In this document: one piece after another, positions 1-10,011 of the stretch
How the letters are laid out: each line of letters begins with the position of its first letter
Position numbering within the stretch: position 1 is the first letter of the stretch
Assembly (NCBI GenBank): GCA_019054805.1
Contig: JAHQIY010000025.1
Location: 806,001-870,000, forward strand
DNA: 64,000 nucleotides
Source: Brachionus manjavacas
Lineage: Eukaryota; Rotifera; Eurotatoria; Ploima; Brachionidae
Direction of reading: 5' to 3'
The notes under the pieces: generated by a model
Database searches by the model: none
What the model saw: only the letters and a program-made list of their open reading frames with translations
What the model was told of the DNA's origin: nothing
Translations under genes and position numbers: made by a program

Positions 1-2555
1 ATGGTTTTCACATTTAATACGACTATTTTTTAGTCACGTTTTAAGTTGTGTCATTGGAATTTTTAATATTTACACTAAGTCTTCAATAATGAACATAATT
101 GAGAAAATTTAATGAAATTTGATCGGACAAAAATTTAAAAATATTTTAAAAATTATTAGAATTACCTTATTTCGGCCAAATCATCAGAGATAAAAGCATT
201 GAAATTTTTTTTTTATATTAATCTATTAATATTTAAGTAATTGTATTAATTTCTATAATCTTTCCCATTTTAATTTTTTTTGCTTCTAATTATTTTTCAA
301 ACTGTGGAAATTCAAGCTTTTTACTTGGTTTAGAACTAAATGGTTTATGTGCTTTTTTTCATTTATCGATTTCGTGGCTTTTTTATAGATATTAATCATT
401 AAAATAATAAAAATCAGATGCAGGATATGAAAAATTTTCAATAAATGCGTAGGATATATAAAAATAAATGAAAAATAAATGTTCTTACGTTAGAGCAATG
501 AATTCTACTACTTTGTCATATAAATCGGCTGTCCTCAAATTTAAAAATCAACCTTACCTAATCCATACGAGACATCCATATTCACCACATCTCTGGACGT
601 GTTCAAGTGGCATTTTGAAGTTGGAAATCAATTCAAAAAGTTTATCCCTAAAAAATTAAAATAAATCTTTGAATTAATTTAAATAATTTTAATGTAACAT
701 GCTTTAAATGTTACGAGGATTTAAAAGAAAGATAATTTAAAAAAAATATTTTTTATCAATCCATTGATTAAATCGATTTTTTAAGGAAAAACTTTTCATG
801 ATTAACATTTTATCATTGTTTTCAAATTTAACATAGATAATTTTAGATTTTTTTGAAAAATTAATAAAAAGTCCAAAATATAGAATGATTAATTGAGTTT
901 TAAATTATGAAATCATTTTATTTTTACTTATTTACAATAATTGAATATTTTTCTTTAGCTTTTAAACTAAATAGATTTCTTTTAAACATTTTTTTTAAAT
1001 TATTAAAGGTAAAGAAATTTTTGTTCGTTTGAGTGTTAATCTTTACGGATATTAATGAGAAACTTCTCTTTGAAAATGTTCCAATAAAGAAAAATAATTA
1101 TTTCGTTTTGAAGCCTAAATGGCTTATAAAATTTTTGAATAAACAGTGTGATTTTAAGAAAAAACTTAATTCATGAAATCAAAAAGGGAGCCATAAAAAC
1201 TTGATTACGAAAAAACATTGGAACTTTGGAGACAAAAAGATCAATGGTAATGACAATGATGGGAAAAATCTTTTAAACTTACTAATTAAGTCATTTTAGA
1301 AAAACTTAAATAGAAAAATTAACATTCCGTAAATTTCAAAAAGATTAATATTCAAGAAAATTAAATTTAAAAAAAACAAACATTTGAATCAAAGAATCAA
1401 AATATTTGTCAATTTATTGTGAATAATTTTTTCTTTAATTTATTTTTTATAAAAATTATTCTAATAATAGATTCAAAACTACTCTATTTTCTATTTATTA
1501 TGTAATTCTCAATAAACTTATATTTCAATTCATTTGAAAGGCTTAGCGCCATACTCTGGTAGAGCCAAGTGAACCCATTTTTTCGAAAAAAATTAAATAA
1601 ATCAAAAAAAATCTTATTTTAAGACTTTTGAAATAAATTACAAAATTGAAAATTACAAAGTTCTTTTAAAAATTAAAAATTTTTAAATTTTATATCCAAA
1701 TTTCCACATTTTTTAATTAATATAAGGTAGAGAAAATTAATATTGTTAATGAAAGCGCGTCAAACGTAGGTGGAGTCTGTCCAATTTCAGTCAAACTCAC
1801 ATTGTTTAGAAATTTCGAATAAAATAGTAAAATAGTCAAAATAAATTGATTTAAATTAACCTGTTAATATTAAATATTATAAAATTTCTTCTATATATTT
1901 TCAAATTTTTTTTTTTACTTGATTTATATTTTTACTTTCATAATAATAATAATACACAAAATCCATTATTTTAATCTCCACATAAATTTTAGCTAATATA
2001 ATGTTGAACTTGTGTTCAATAACCTTGAAGCAACGAAATCTTGTGAGTAACATAATCAAAATGTCAGGATTTCTCATTTTTTTTTCTGAAAATTAACAAC
2101 GCCATCTAAAAAAAAGTTTGTTTAACTTTAAGCCTAAATTTAACTAAAAATTTGTTCAGAAATTTTTAGATAAAAATATAAAATTGAAATTGAGCAAAAT
2201 CTAAATTTCAAAATTAAAAAAGTGATGATAAACAAAAACATTATTCTTTTGTTATAACTTTGAGAAGTTTCTTTGATTCTCTTTTTGAAGTGGTGTGACA
2301 TTGGTTCTTTTCAATTCGATAAAAGGTAATTGTCCTTCAAGAAGCGACTTATTCCATAAATTTTCTTTTTTCAAATTTCTCTTTAAACAATTGATGATTC
2401 ATAAAAAAATTTAAAAAAAAATTCTTCTTCAAAAATAACAGAGAATAGTTTTGGGGATCGAAGGCCATTTTGCTCGATCAGATCGAAAAGTCGAGCTGTA
2501 TCTTATGATTATTATTTTTAATTGTGTTTAATAAGATATTAAAAAAAATGGCTAT
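1..2555. other. AT-rich intergenic sequence, no gene seen
   Basis: No convincing reading frame or exon was found on either strand. The longest open frame (468-659, +) has AT-driven composition and no recognisable motif. Two short less AT-rich patches, at about 1541-1585 and 1754-1801, stand out but carry no motif I can name. Confidence 0.6.
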
Positions 2556-2870
2556 GTGAAATATTAGTACAAAAAGCAAAATCGCTATAATTTTTTTTAA
2601 TTGTGCAAAAATGGTTCTCTAATATTGTAAAAATTTTTTAGAAACGAATACCAAGCTCTGCAAAGACTCTGCAATTTATTGCATATATTAATCAAATATT
2701 TTTTGATGGTGTGCATCTTACAGAAAAATGCAAAGTTTTTGCAGAGCTTGGTATTCGTTTGTACAAATTTGTACAACATTTTATTGTTAGCAGAACGATT
2801 TTTGCACAATTAGAAAAAAAATTATATCGTTTTTACTTTTTGTACTGTAATTTTTGTACTAATAATTCAC
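2556..2870. repeat. Fold-back element (long inverted repeat)
   Basis: The left arm beginning GTGAAATATTAGTAC is repeated as its reverse complement at the right end (GTACTAATAATTCAC). Matching continues inwards through TAATTGTGCAAAAAT and GAATACCAAGCTCTGCAAA to a centre near 2705, so almost the whole 315 bases can fold on itself. The inner core rich in CTCTGCAA and GTGCA is shared with the fold-back repeat at 8817-9192. No transposase frame lies inside; open frames on both strands here are by-products of the palindrome. It is best read as a non-autonomous DNA transposon with long inverted ends. Confidence 0.75.
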
Positions 2871-4854
2871 ATTTCCAAAAAAATTTAAAAAACCAAAATT
2901 TAAATTAGTTTTATTAAGTTAAAAAATTTGATGACTAAGCTTGTTAGAATCCAGCCAATATTACCAGCGTCAAGTGTGTCATGTGAATCGCATTTTAACA
3001 GGTTGGAGGACCAAGTTTTCATAAAGGAAAAAGATTAGGAGCATCAATTCACGAAAAAATATTATTTATCAAATATAATATTTAAAAGACTTTTTTTTGT
3101 TGTTAAAAGATTAAAAACCATTTAAAAATTGTTTATTTTTTTATTTTATGATTGAATTCATTCAGTTTTATTTTTTAAACACTCAAGCGGATCGTTCTTG
3201 TCTGATCGATTACTGAATAGAAGTTTTTGAAGTTTTTTTCTGACTCTTTTTCTGTTTTTTCAGTTTTTGAATTTTTCAAATTCAAAAATTTATTTCCCTT
3301 AGATTCCAAAGATTGTTTTTTCAGTCAAGTGTTTCTTTACAGTGAAAAAAAATATTTCTCATACCCTATATTTATTTCCTCCACAAAAAAAATCATTAAC
3401 TCAGTCAACTAAATTTTAAAGGATCTTTAAAGAAATTTTGAAGAAATTTGAAGAGTTTTTTTAGAGGCTATCGTACATTTTTCTCTAAAATATGCTTAAA
3501 ATTTTCATTTATATTTCTCTAAAAAGTCTTCAAATTTTTTTTCAAAAAAGTTAAACCGTAAATATTTATTTATTAAGGCCAATTTGAATGGAATCTTCAA
3601 TGATTTAGATAATAAAGATAAAAACCATGATCGCTAAATATGCTTTAAAGACCTTAATTTTCAATAAAATTTTAATAATAAGAAAATACATTAAAAACTA
3701 TTTAAAAATTAAAAGTTGGCGCTTATAATTAATTTTTTAATTTTTATGAAATTCCTGCTTAAGTCTGAACTACCACCTGTTCTTTCTAAGTTTTTGTTGG
3801 CATTTGCTGTCAATTTAAGAAACTAAATCTTAAATCATTTGATCAAAACTAGCCGATTGCTTAAAAATTGAAAGCTGATGATATTTGCACAATCATTTTT
3901 TGTATTACCTGTAATAAATTAGCAATAATTTTGTTCTGGTTCTGGTCAGATTAATAGTTTTGACGTCAAAACGGTTCATTGATATGTTTTCCAAAAAAAA
4001 TATCTAAAAATCAGCAAAAAAATTCGAAATAGGATTTAAAAAAATGCTAAGTCAGGACTTCAACTTGGCTTGAGAGTGATGACTTTTTAACAACTTTGTA
4101 AAGAAAAAAAATTCTTTATTAAATTAATTAAAATTTTAAAGTAATTTTTTTTTTAATTAAAAAAAAAATAAATTGCATTCTTTATTTTTAAAAGATTAAA
4201 TGTAATAACAGATTATATTTGTTAATTTTGAACTTATGAATAATTAAATTGTATCTTTAATCTAAAAGATAAAAAAGTAATTCATCTTTCCGTTCTTCTC
4301 TTTTCAAACTTAATACTTGGCTCAAAAGTTTATTCAGATGATTATTAATTAGATTGATGAGACCTTATAGATTGGGGGAAAATCGATTGATCAGTAAAAA
4401 TGCTCCAAGTCTAATAAGAAATATTTTTTTTCCTAAAATAAATGATATAAAAATTATTTTCTTTTATTAGCATTATTAAACCTAAAAAAATAACCGAGAG
4501 AATAATTTAATAAAATAAAAACCAAATAAAAAAATTTAAAAAAGAAACATTTTAAAATTTGTCTCTTCTAATATCTCTTTATTCACTAAAGATTTTTTAA
4601 AGATTCTGAAAAGAAACTACAAAAAATCTCTAAAAACTTTTTGACGCGGTAAACAAATTAATAATATTACAGAGAATTCGGAGAAAATAAAAATACTTTT
4701 TTATTTACAATGATAGATTTTTTATTTACTCTAAAATTTTTCTATTTTTTCTTCAAAATAGACCAAATTTTAGAGATTTTTTAAATAATCTTTAAAGGTA
4801 CTACAAAAAATCTCTATAAAATGTTTGACTAGGTAATTCAGTGATCATTTGGCT
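2871..4854. other. Gene-free AT-rich DNA with dispersed repeat fragments
   Basis: No gene is supported. Positions about 3741-3830 resemble, in reverse orientation, 12850-12912 inside synaptojanin intron 1 (shared stretch around CTGAACTACCACCTGTTC versus its inverted relative). The 20 bases at about 3464-3484 recur inverted near 13186-13206. Around 4560-4840 the phrase CTACAAAAAATCTCTA occurs twice. These are probably pieces of MITE families. Confidence 0.5.
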
Positions 4855-5075
4855 TTAATTGTTCTCCTTCTCTTCTACTGACCAGTACATTTGTAAAAAC
4901 CTTTTCCCACATGATGCAGAAAATATACCTTTTTTTAGCACATCATCAATTTCATCAAACTTTCTTATCGTCTTGGCAATCATAAAATTCCAAATTCATC
5001 GCGCGCCAATACTTATATTATCTACATCAGGATAACACCTACTTCAGCCATTTTTTTTTGTTCGCAGCGTCAGAA
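4855..5075 (-). pseudogene. Short decayed coding-like stretch, family unknown
   Basis: Read on the minus strand, a segment of about 45 codons is open, is less AT-rich than its surroundings, and ends in a TAA near 4857. It contains the peptide KFDEIDDVLKKGIFSASCGK. Just upstream, an ATG frame (MAEVGVILM) closes after nine codons, so any former gene is broken by a frame change. I do not recognise the protein. It could be a transposon remnant or an exon of an unmodelled gene. Confidence 0.3.
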
Positions 5076-6045
5076 GTTATATTTTTATAAGATTAAAAGA
5101 TTACTATGAAGTTAAATTTTTATTCACATAAAGCCAGAGTTAGTCAAAAATCAAACTCTAATTTAAAATATTTTTTTTTATTTTTTCGATAAAAAAAGCA
5201 ATGTCAATGGAACAAGGTGCTAAATTATTTGAAATATCAAAGAAATTTTGCAAAAAATCTTTTATTTAACAGAAGGATGAATTATAATATAACAATTGAT
5301 GTAAATACGCTTATTGCACCTTATTCCATTTATAGATCTAATTTTTTAACTTTTTGATTTATTTTACTAAATTTCGAGAGTAAAAATAATAAAAATAATG
5401 AGAAAGCTAAATTAAAGAACTTGAAAGAACAAGAAAGAAATTTTAAGAGAAAAAGCCTAGTCAGAAAATGTTCAGAAAAAACTACGAAATGAAAAGGAAT
5501 AAATTGTTCCTTTGAAAGAAAAATTCAATGATTACAAAGAATCTGATTATTTTTTTTTCAAATTTCATCAATAAATTCCTTCTAGATAATCTTCAGTTTG
5601 ATTTTAAGCGAAAATAATGCTATGCAATTTTGTAAAATATTTTGTTACTTTGATTTTAATTTTCAAAACTTAATTATCTTTTTTATTTTGTAAATATAGG
5701 CTCAATCATCCCTGTCTAGGTTTTGATATTTTGTCTTTTTGATTGAGTTGAAATATAATAGTAAAAGCGATGAAAAAAAACGAGAAAACTAAGTAAGGGG
5801 GCCTAAAATTTGTCACGCAAATACCTGCTGATGGATTTAATTGTGACTTTTTTGCAAATTATGTGCATTTTTTTAGGAGTTGAATTTAGGTAGTCTATTG
5901 AATAAATTAGCTGAAAAACTTTACAAAACAAATTTTTTACTTGAAAAAAAATGACAAAAGTTATTTTCTTTTTTATACTGCTTTATTTAATACAAAAATT
6001 TAAATTTAAATTCGTATTAATGTAAATTGCTTAATATTTTTAGAG
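5076..6045. other. AT-rich upstream region of the receptor gene
   Basis: No gene or clear repeat was seen. The last bases before the receptor ATG are a run of T followed by AGAG, which looks like a 3' splice acceptor two bases before the start codon. It could be a 5' UTR intron end or a trans-splicing acceptor. Confidence 0.4.
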
Positions 6046-7143
6046 ATGTTTAACTACACAATCCTGGTCATTCAAGAGGAAACTAATGATTTATTACTCA
6101 CCTTTATATGTCCAATTGTGGGCATTTGTGGTTTTCTTCTTAATTTACTCAGTTTCGTGATCCTTTCGAATTCTAAATTTAAAGAGTTGCTGTACAAATA
6201 TCTCAAAATGGAATCTTTGAGTGTACTTTTCGATTTACTTATAACATCTTTGAAGCCTATCTACTACTGTCGCACATGTAAAGTGTCAAAAACATACTTT
6301 GCACAGTTGTACTTCATAGCTTTTATGGTATATGGTGCTAGTATATTCGAACTATCAGCAATAATCAATAGAATAATATCAACTTTTTGCTGTTTCATTC
6401 TGTTGCGCAATAGATTTAATCAAATGAAAATATTTTTTATTTTTAATTATTATAAAACTATCAATTTGATAATTTATTTTATTAGTGCTTCTGTTTTTGT
6501 TTATCAAGTTTTCGAGTACAAAATAGTCAGCAAAAAATCAAAAGAAAAGGACACAATTTATTTAATAGAAAAGACTCAGTTTTCTAACACAACAACAAAA
6601 TCTGTTCTGGAATTGACCGGTTTCATTTTCCGGGATGGTATCAATCTGGCGATTTTGATTCTTTTAAATTGTTTGATTTTTATTCGATTCAAAAGTGATT
6701 TATCTAGAAAGAAAACTTTCTTAAAGTCAACAAATTCAAATAACAAAATGACTGTTCAAAAAGACAAATTAGAGATTAAAGTGAAAAATCTAACACATAA
6801 AGAACTTAAAAGAGATAAGCATAAAACAAATAGTTTGGTTAATCGAATAAATAAATGTGAAAATAAGCAGACAATAATGGTGCTTTTAACTTGTATATCC
6901 TGCATGATTGGGCGTTTACCAATTCTGATCTATTATATATTAAAAAATTTTGAAAATGAAAATAAGTATAAACTTTTTGACAATCTAGCAGTTCTATCCG
7001 TATATTTGACATTTAATTTAAATGTATTATTGTACTTTCACAGCAACAAGCGTTTCAAAAATGTTTTTATTCAAATTTGCAAAAAATTTTATGGAAAGCT
7101 TTCAAATTTTGCAAAAAAGTTGCAAAATATTGGAAGAAATTAA
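6046..7143 (+). CDS. Rhodopsin-like G-protein-coupled receptor, orphan
   Basis: An uninterrupted 365-residue frame with seven hydrophobic segments in the usual receptor spacing. TM1 is at about residues 16-42, with the GxxxNxxxxxV-like pattern GICGFLLNLLSFVIL. TM2 is near 55-75. TM3 is preceded by a cysteine and ends in ELSAIINRIIST, where NR stands in place of the DRY arginine motif. TM4 is near 143-160, TM5 near 200-218, and a basic third intracellular loop of about 65 residues follows. TM6 ends near 300. TM7 (LSVYLTFNLNVLLYFHSNKRFK) has a degenerate NPxxY region and a basic C-tail. This is the layout of class A peptide-type receptors, which are greatly expanded and divergent in small lophotrochozoans. 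The ligand cannot be told from sequence. The gene has no introns. The chosen ATG directly follows an acceptor-like TTTTTAGAG. Confidence 0.75.
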   Translation: MFNYTILVIQEETNDLLLTFICPIVGICGFLLNLLSFVILSNSKFKELLYKYLKMESLSVLFDLLITSLKPIYYCRTCKVSKTYFAQLYFIAFMVYGASIFELSAIINRIISTFCCFILLRNRFNQMKIFFIFNYYKTINLIIYFISASVFVYQVFEYKIVSKKSKEKDTIYLIEKTQFSNTTTKSVLELTGFIFRDGINLAILILLNCLIFIRFKSDLSRKKTFLKSTNSNNKMTVQKDKLEIKVKNLTHKELKRDKHKTNSLVNRINKCENKQTIMVLLTCISCMIGRLPILIYYILKNFENENKYKLFDNLAVLSVYLTFNLNVLLYFHSNKRFKNVFIQICKKFYGKLSNFAKKLQNIGRN

Positions 7144-7281
7144 GTGAATGTTGGAAAAAGTTTTTTTTTTAAACAAAATAATAGTAATAATCATTTGAAA
7201 AACTAATCAATTAAATTGTAATTTTATTCAAAAAAATTTTATCAATTCCTTTTTTTTAATTTTATATTACATAAAGAAAAA

Positions 7282-7287
7282 AATAAA
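7282..7287 (+). terminator. Candidate poly(A) signal of the receptor gene
   Basis: AATAAA about 140 bases after the receptor stop codon. It is the first good candidate, but AATAAA is common in such AT-rich sequence. Confidence 0.35.
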
Positions 7288-7684
7288 GCTTTTATTTAGA
7301 TATTCGAACAATCATTAAAATTTGTTTTGATGTTTTTAAAATAAATGTTTTAATTTTAAAACTTAATTAATAAATGAATTCAAAAATTAAAGATTTTTTC
7401 AATTGTTTTGGTAGATTTTTTTTTCTTTTTTAAATTAAATCAAGATCTTTCAATAAAAATATAAAGTATTGATTTATTTTTTTTTTCAAATTTTATTTAC
7501 AATTTGATTCAAAATAAATCGAATAATTTGTTCAAATTGTCAATTTGATTTACAACACTTAATCAATAAATAACCTTACAAATAGTAGTAAATTGTATTA
7601 AAAATAATAAGATACATCAGTTAAAATGACAAAAAAAAAACTAAATCGACAATATTTCATATTTTTTTATTTTTTTTCCTATTT

Positions 7685-7990
7685 CGCTCCTTGTGGAGTT
7701 TAGGGTCATTACTTTTGATATCCACTCAAGTCGATCTTTTGCCTTTACCCTTGCTTCTCCCCATGTCATCCCCGTTTCGACGAGCTCTTTCGTGGTTGTT
7801 GACCTCCATGTTACTGCTGGTCGTTCTACCTTGCGTCACCCTTGAGGTGTCCATTGAAGGACTCTTTTATTCCAAGTACATGCCCAAGACATCGCATTCT
7901 TTTATTCTTAATACACTGACTTAATGGCTCTGAATTTGTTCTTGTGCAGTATCTTATTGATTTCCATGCTGGTCAGAGTCTAGCAAAGGC
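7685..7990 (-). mobile_element. LINE 3' coding fragment (RTE-like), decayed
   Basis: Read on the minus strand, this encodes the C-terminal tail typical of RTE-type non-LTR retrotransposons: a WTPQG..RKVERPAVTWR block followed by KELVETGMTWGEARVKAKDR and LEWISKVM. That block is the conserved end of the ORF2 protein after the reverse transcriptase. The frame is interrupted by a TGA where CGA would be expected in the WTPQG-RK block and by stops further upstream, so it is dead. The stretch is visibly less AT-rich than its flanks, as expected for a transposed copy. The + strand frame here (7691-7924) is only the shadow of it. Confidence 0.75.
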
Positions 7991-8816
7991 ACTTTTTGCT
8001 TTAGCAAGTTCATTCTTAATGTCTATGTGTGTTCCCATCACTATACTTAGACTTTGCAGACGATAAATCGAGTATTTAACATATTAGGACAAAATTAAAA
8101 ATTTGAGAACCCTAATTGGAAATTAAGAATCTGCTATTGTTGAAACTAGTTTAAAAACTACTCCGGTTGCCATTTTTTTGCCTGATGTACAGGCTTAGTA
8201 ATATTTATTTTTTAATCGTATTTAAATCAAAAAAAGCATATTTTTTTCAGAATTATTGAATTTCAATAATATTTGCATGGATATTCCACTTAACAAAATA
8301 CCAAAAAAAGGTACTGTGTTCAATTTCAACCGTCGGATTGTGTTTAGGAAAAAGAGGGTGCTATTTTTTGGTTTGAATCTAATATGGTAATGAAAAAAAA
8401 ATAATGTCCTAATGGTTGTAACACAAAAAAATAATCCTTTTTTTTTTATAAAATATAAAATTTAATAAATTTGGTCATTTTTTTTCAAAGTTTGTATAAT
8501 TTAATATTTTTGCAATTCTTTTTGTCATATTCTAATAAAAAAAAAAATTAAATAACATATTTTTTATCGTTCTTTTTAAATAACATGATAATATTAGCGC
8601 TCTAATTTTTTATTAAAATTGAAACCGAGTTATTTTGGATTTTAATAATTAAATGAGTTTTAAATTCATCAAATATATTAATTGATAAAAAGTAGTAATC
8701 AGTGTTTTTTCAAATTCACAAGTCTCAAGTCAAGTCTGAATCGGGTTTTTAAATTTTTTTTTCTTTTAAAAAGCTAAAGACCGACTTTTACTACGGACTT
8801 ATTTTATTTCAAAAAA
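7991..8816. other. Gene-free AT-rich DNA
   Basis: No coding sequence, RNA gene or clear repeat boundary was seen between the LINE fragment and the next fold-back repeat. Confidence 0.4.
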
Positions 8817-9192
8817 AATTTTAAAGTGGGGTTGTGAAGTTCATTTGAATTCGATCGTTTCAATTCAAAAAAACTTGAATAAATTTTTTACTAAAAGAGA
8901 TAATTTAGTTCTGTAAAATGCTTAATGGTTAATCTTTGCGAACTTTCCGAAAATATGTGTCTGCAAAAACTCTGCAATGTAATTGCACACTTGATTGTAA
9001 TACTTTTTAATGGGGTGCAAAATGGAGAAAATTGCAGAGTATTTTGGAGATTTATTTAACTGAATTAAGCAAATTGGCTTATAGTTAAGCTCTTTACAGA
9101 ACTAAATTATCTCTTTTAGTAAAAAAGTCATTCACATTTTTATGAATTGAAAAGATCGAATTGAAACTAATTTCACAACCCCTTTTAAAGTC
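8817..9192. repeat. Fold-back element, related to the one at 2556
   Basis: The left arm (GGGGTTGTGAAGTT.., then TTACTAAAAGAGATAATTTA and GTTCTGTAAA) reappears as its reverse complement on the right, ending AATTTCACAACCCC. The arms are about 100 bases and the middle about 160. The middle holds CTGCAAAAACTCTGCAA and GTGCAAAATGGAG, the same core words as the repeat at 2556-2870, so both probably belong to one family of non-autonomous elements with different outer arms. No coding potential is visible. Confidence 0.7.
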
Positions 9193-9996
9193 TCGACTTG
9201 GACTTTTTTTTGAGATTTTTAAACAACTCTGTTAGTAATCTTTTTTTACCTAATTTAATAAAACAAAAATTAATTAATTTAAAGCTTAAAAAAATATTTA
9301 AGTAATTAAAATTAAAAAAAAAATGCTAAATTTGAATTTTTTTGTTCTCTTAAAAAAGATGAAAATATACATTATTAAAGAATAGACTGAATTCTTAAGA
9401 ATTGTTATTTAGAATTTGGCTTGGTTGATTAATGTTAACTATTTTCTAATTTCATTCATTTTAAAAAAAATTTTTGTTGCATATTGTCAATAATGCTGTT
9501 TCTTTTATTTAAATTAAATGTTCATATCCTATTAAATGAAATAAATTTTTAATAAAATTCATTTAATATTATAAAAAATATTATCATAATGAACTCTTTA
9601 GCAAAAAGAAAATAATGTTAATACATACAAAGCTTTAAATTTTAATTTATTAACATTAAATTGATTCTCTTCAAAATAAATGAATGCGAATAATATTCTT
9701 GATTACGTTAATTTAAGTTTGCTTGTCCTTTGAAGCTTACACTCAACTTCCTTCTTTATCTTTTTTAAGTAAAGATAAAATTTTCCATCTCCGAAAAATA
9801 CAATAATTCGATTATTGAAAAACATAAAATATGTCGATGAAATCAATCCTTATGAAATTAGAGTTAAACTTACATGCTATTACTTTAGAAATTTTATTTT
9901 TGTTAAATCATAATGATAAATAAATATTTTTTAGTCATTTTATTAATTAATATTTTTCGTCTAATTTTTATAGAGTGTAGAATATAAACACAACTT
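9193..9996. other. Region upstream of synaptojanin
   Basis: No gene is seen. An acceptor-like TTTTTATAG ends at about 9973, some 35 bases before the synaptojanin ATG. The transcript may therefore begin with an upstream 5' UTR exon or receive a trans-spliced leader. Confidence 0.35.
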
Positions 9997-10011
9997 ATGA
10001 ATCGAAAATGA
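9997..10011 (+). promoter_or_regulatory. Four-codon upstream ORF overlapping the synaptojanin start
   Basis: ATG AAT CGA AAA TGA: the stop codon of this tiny ORF overlaps the main start codon as ATGA. A ribosome that translates it ends on top of the main ATG, an arrangement that can favour or limit reinitiation. Whether it is in the mRNA depends on the transcript start, which is unknown. Confidence 0.4.

Noticed and set aside
468..659. 63-codon plus-strand frame near the left edge
   Set aside because: No motif, no acceptor or donor context, no supporting neighbour; the expected number of such frames in AT-rich DNA is not zero.
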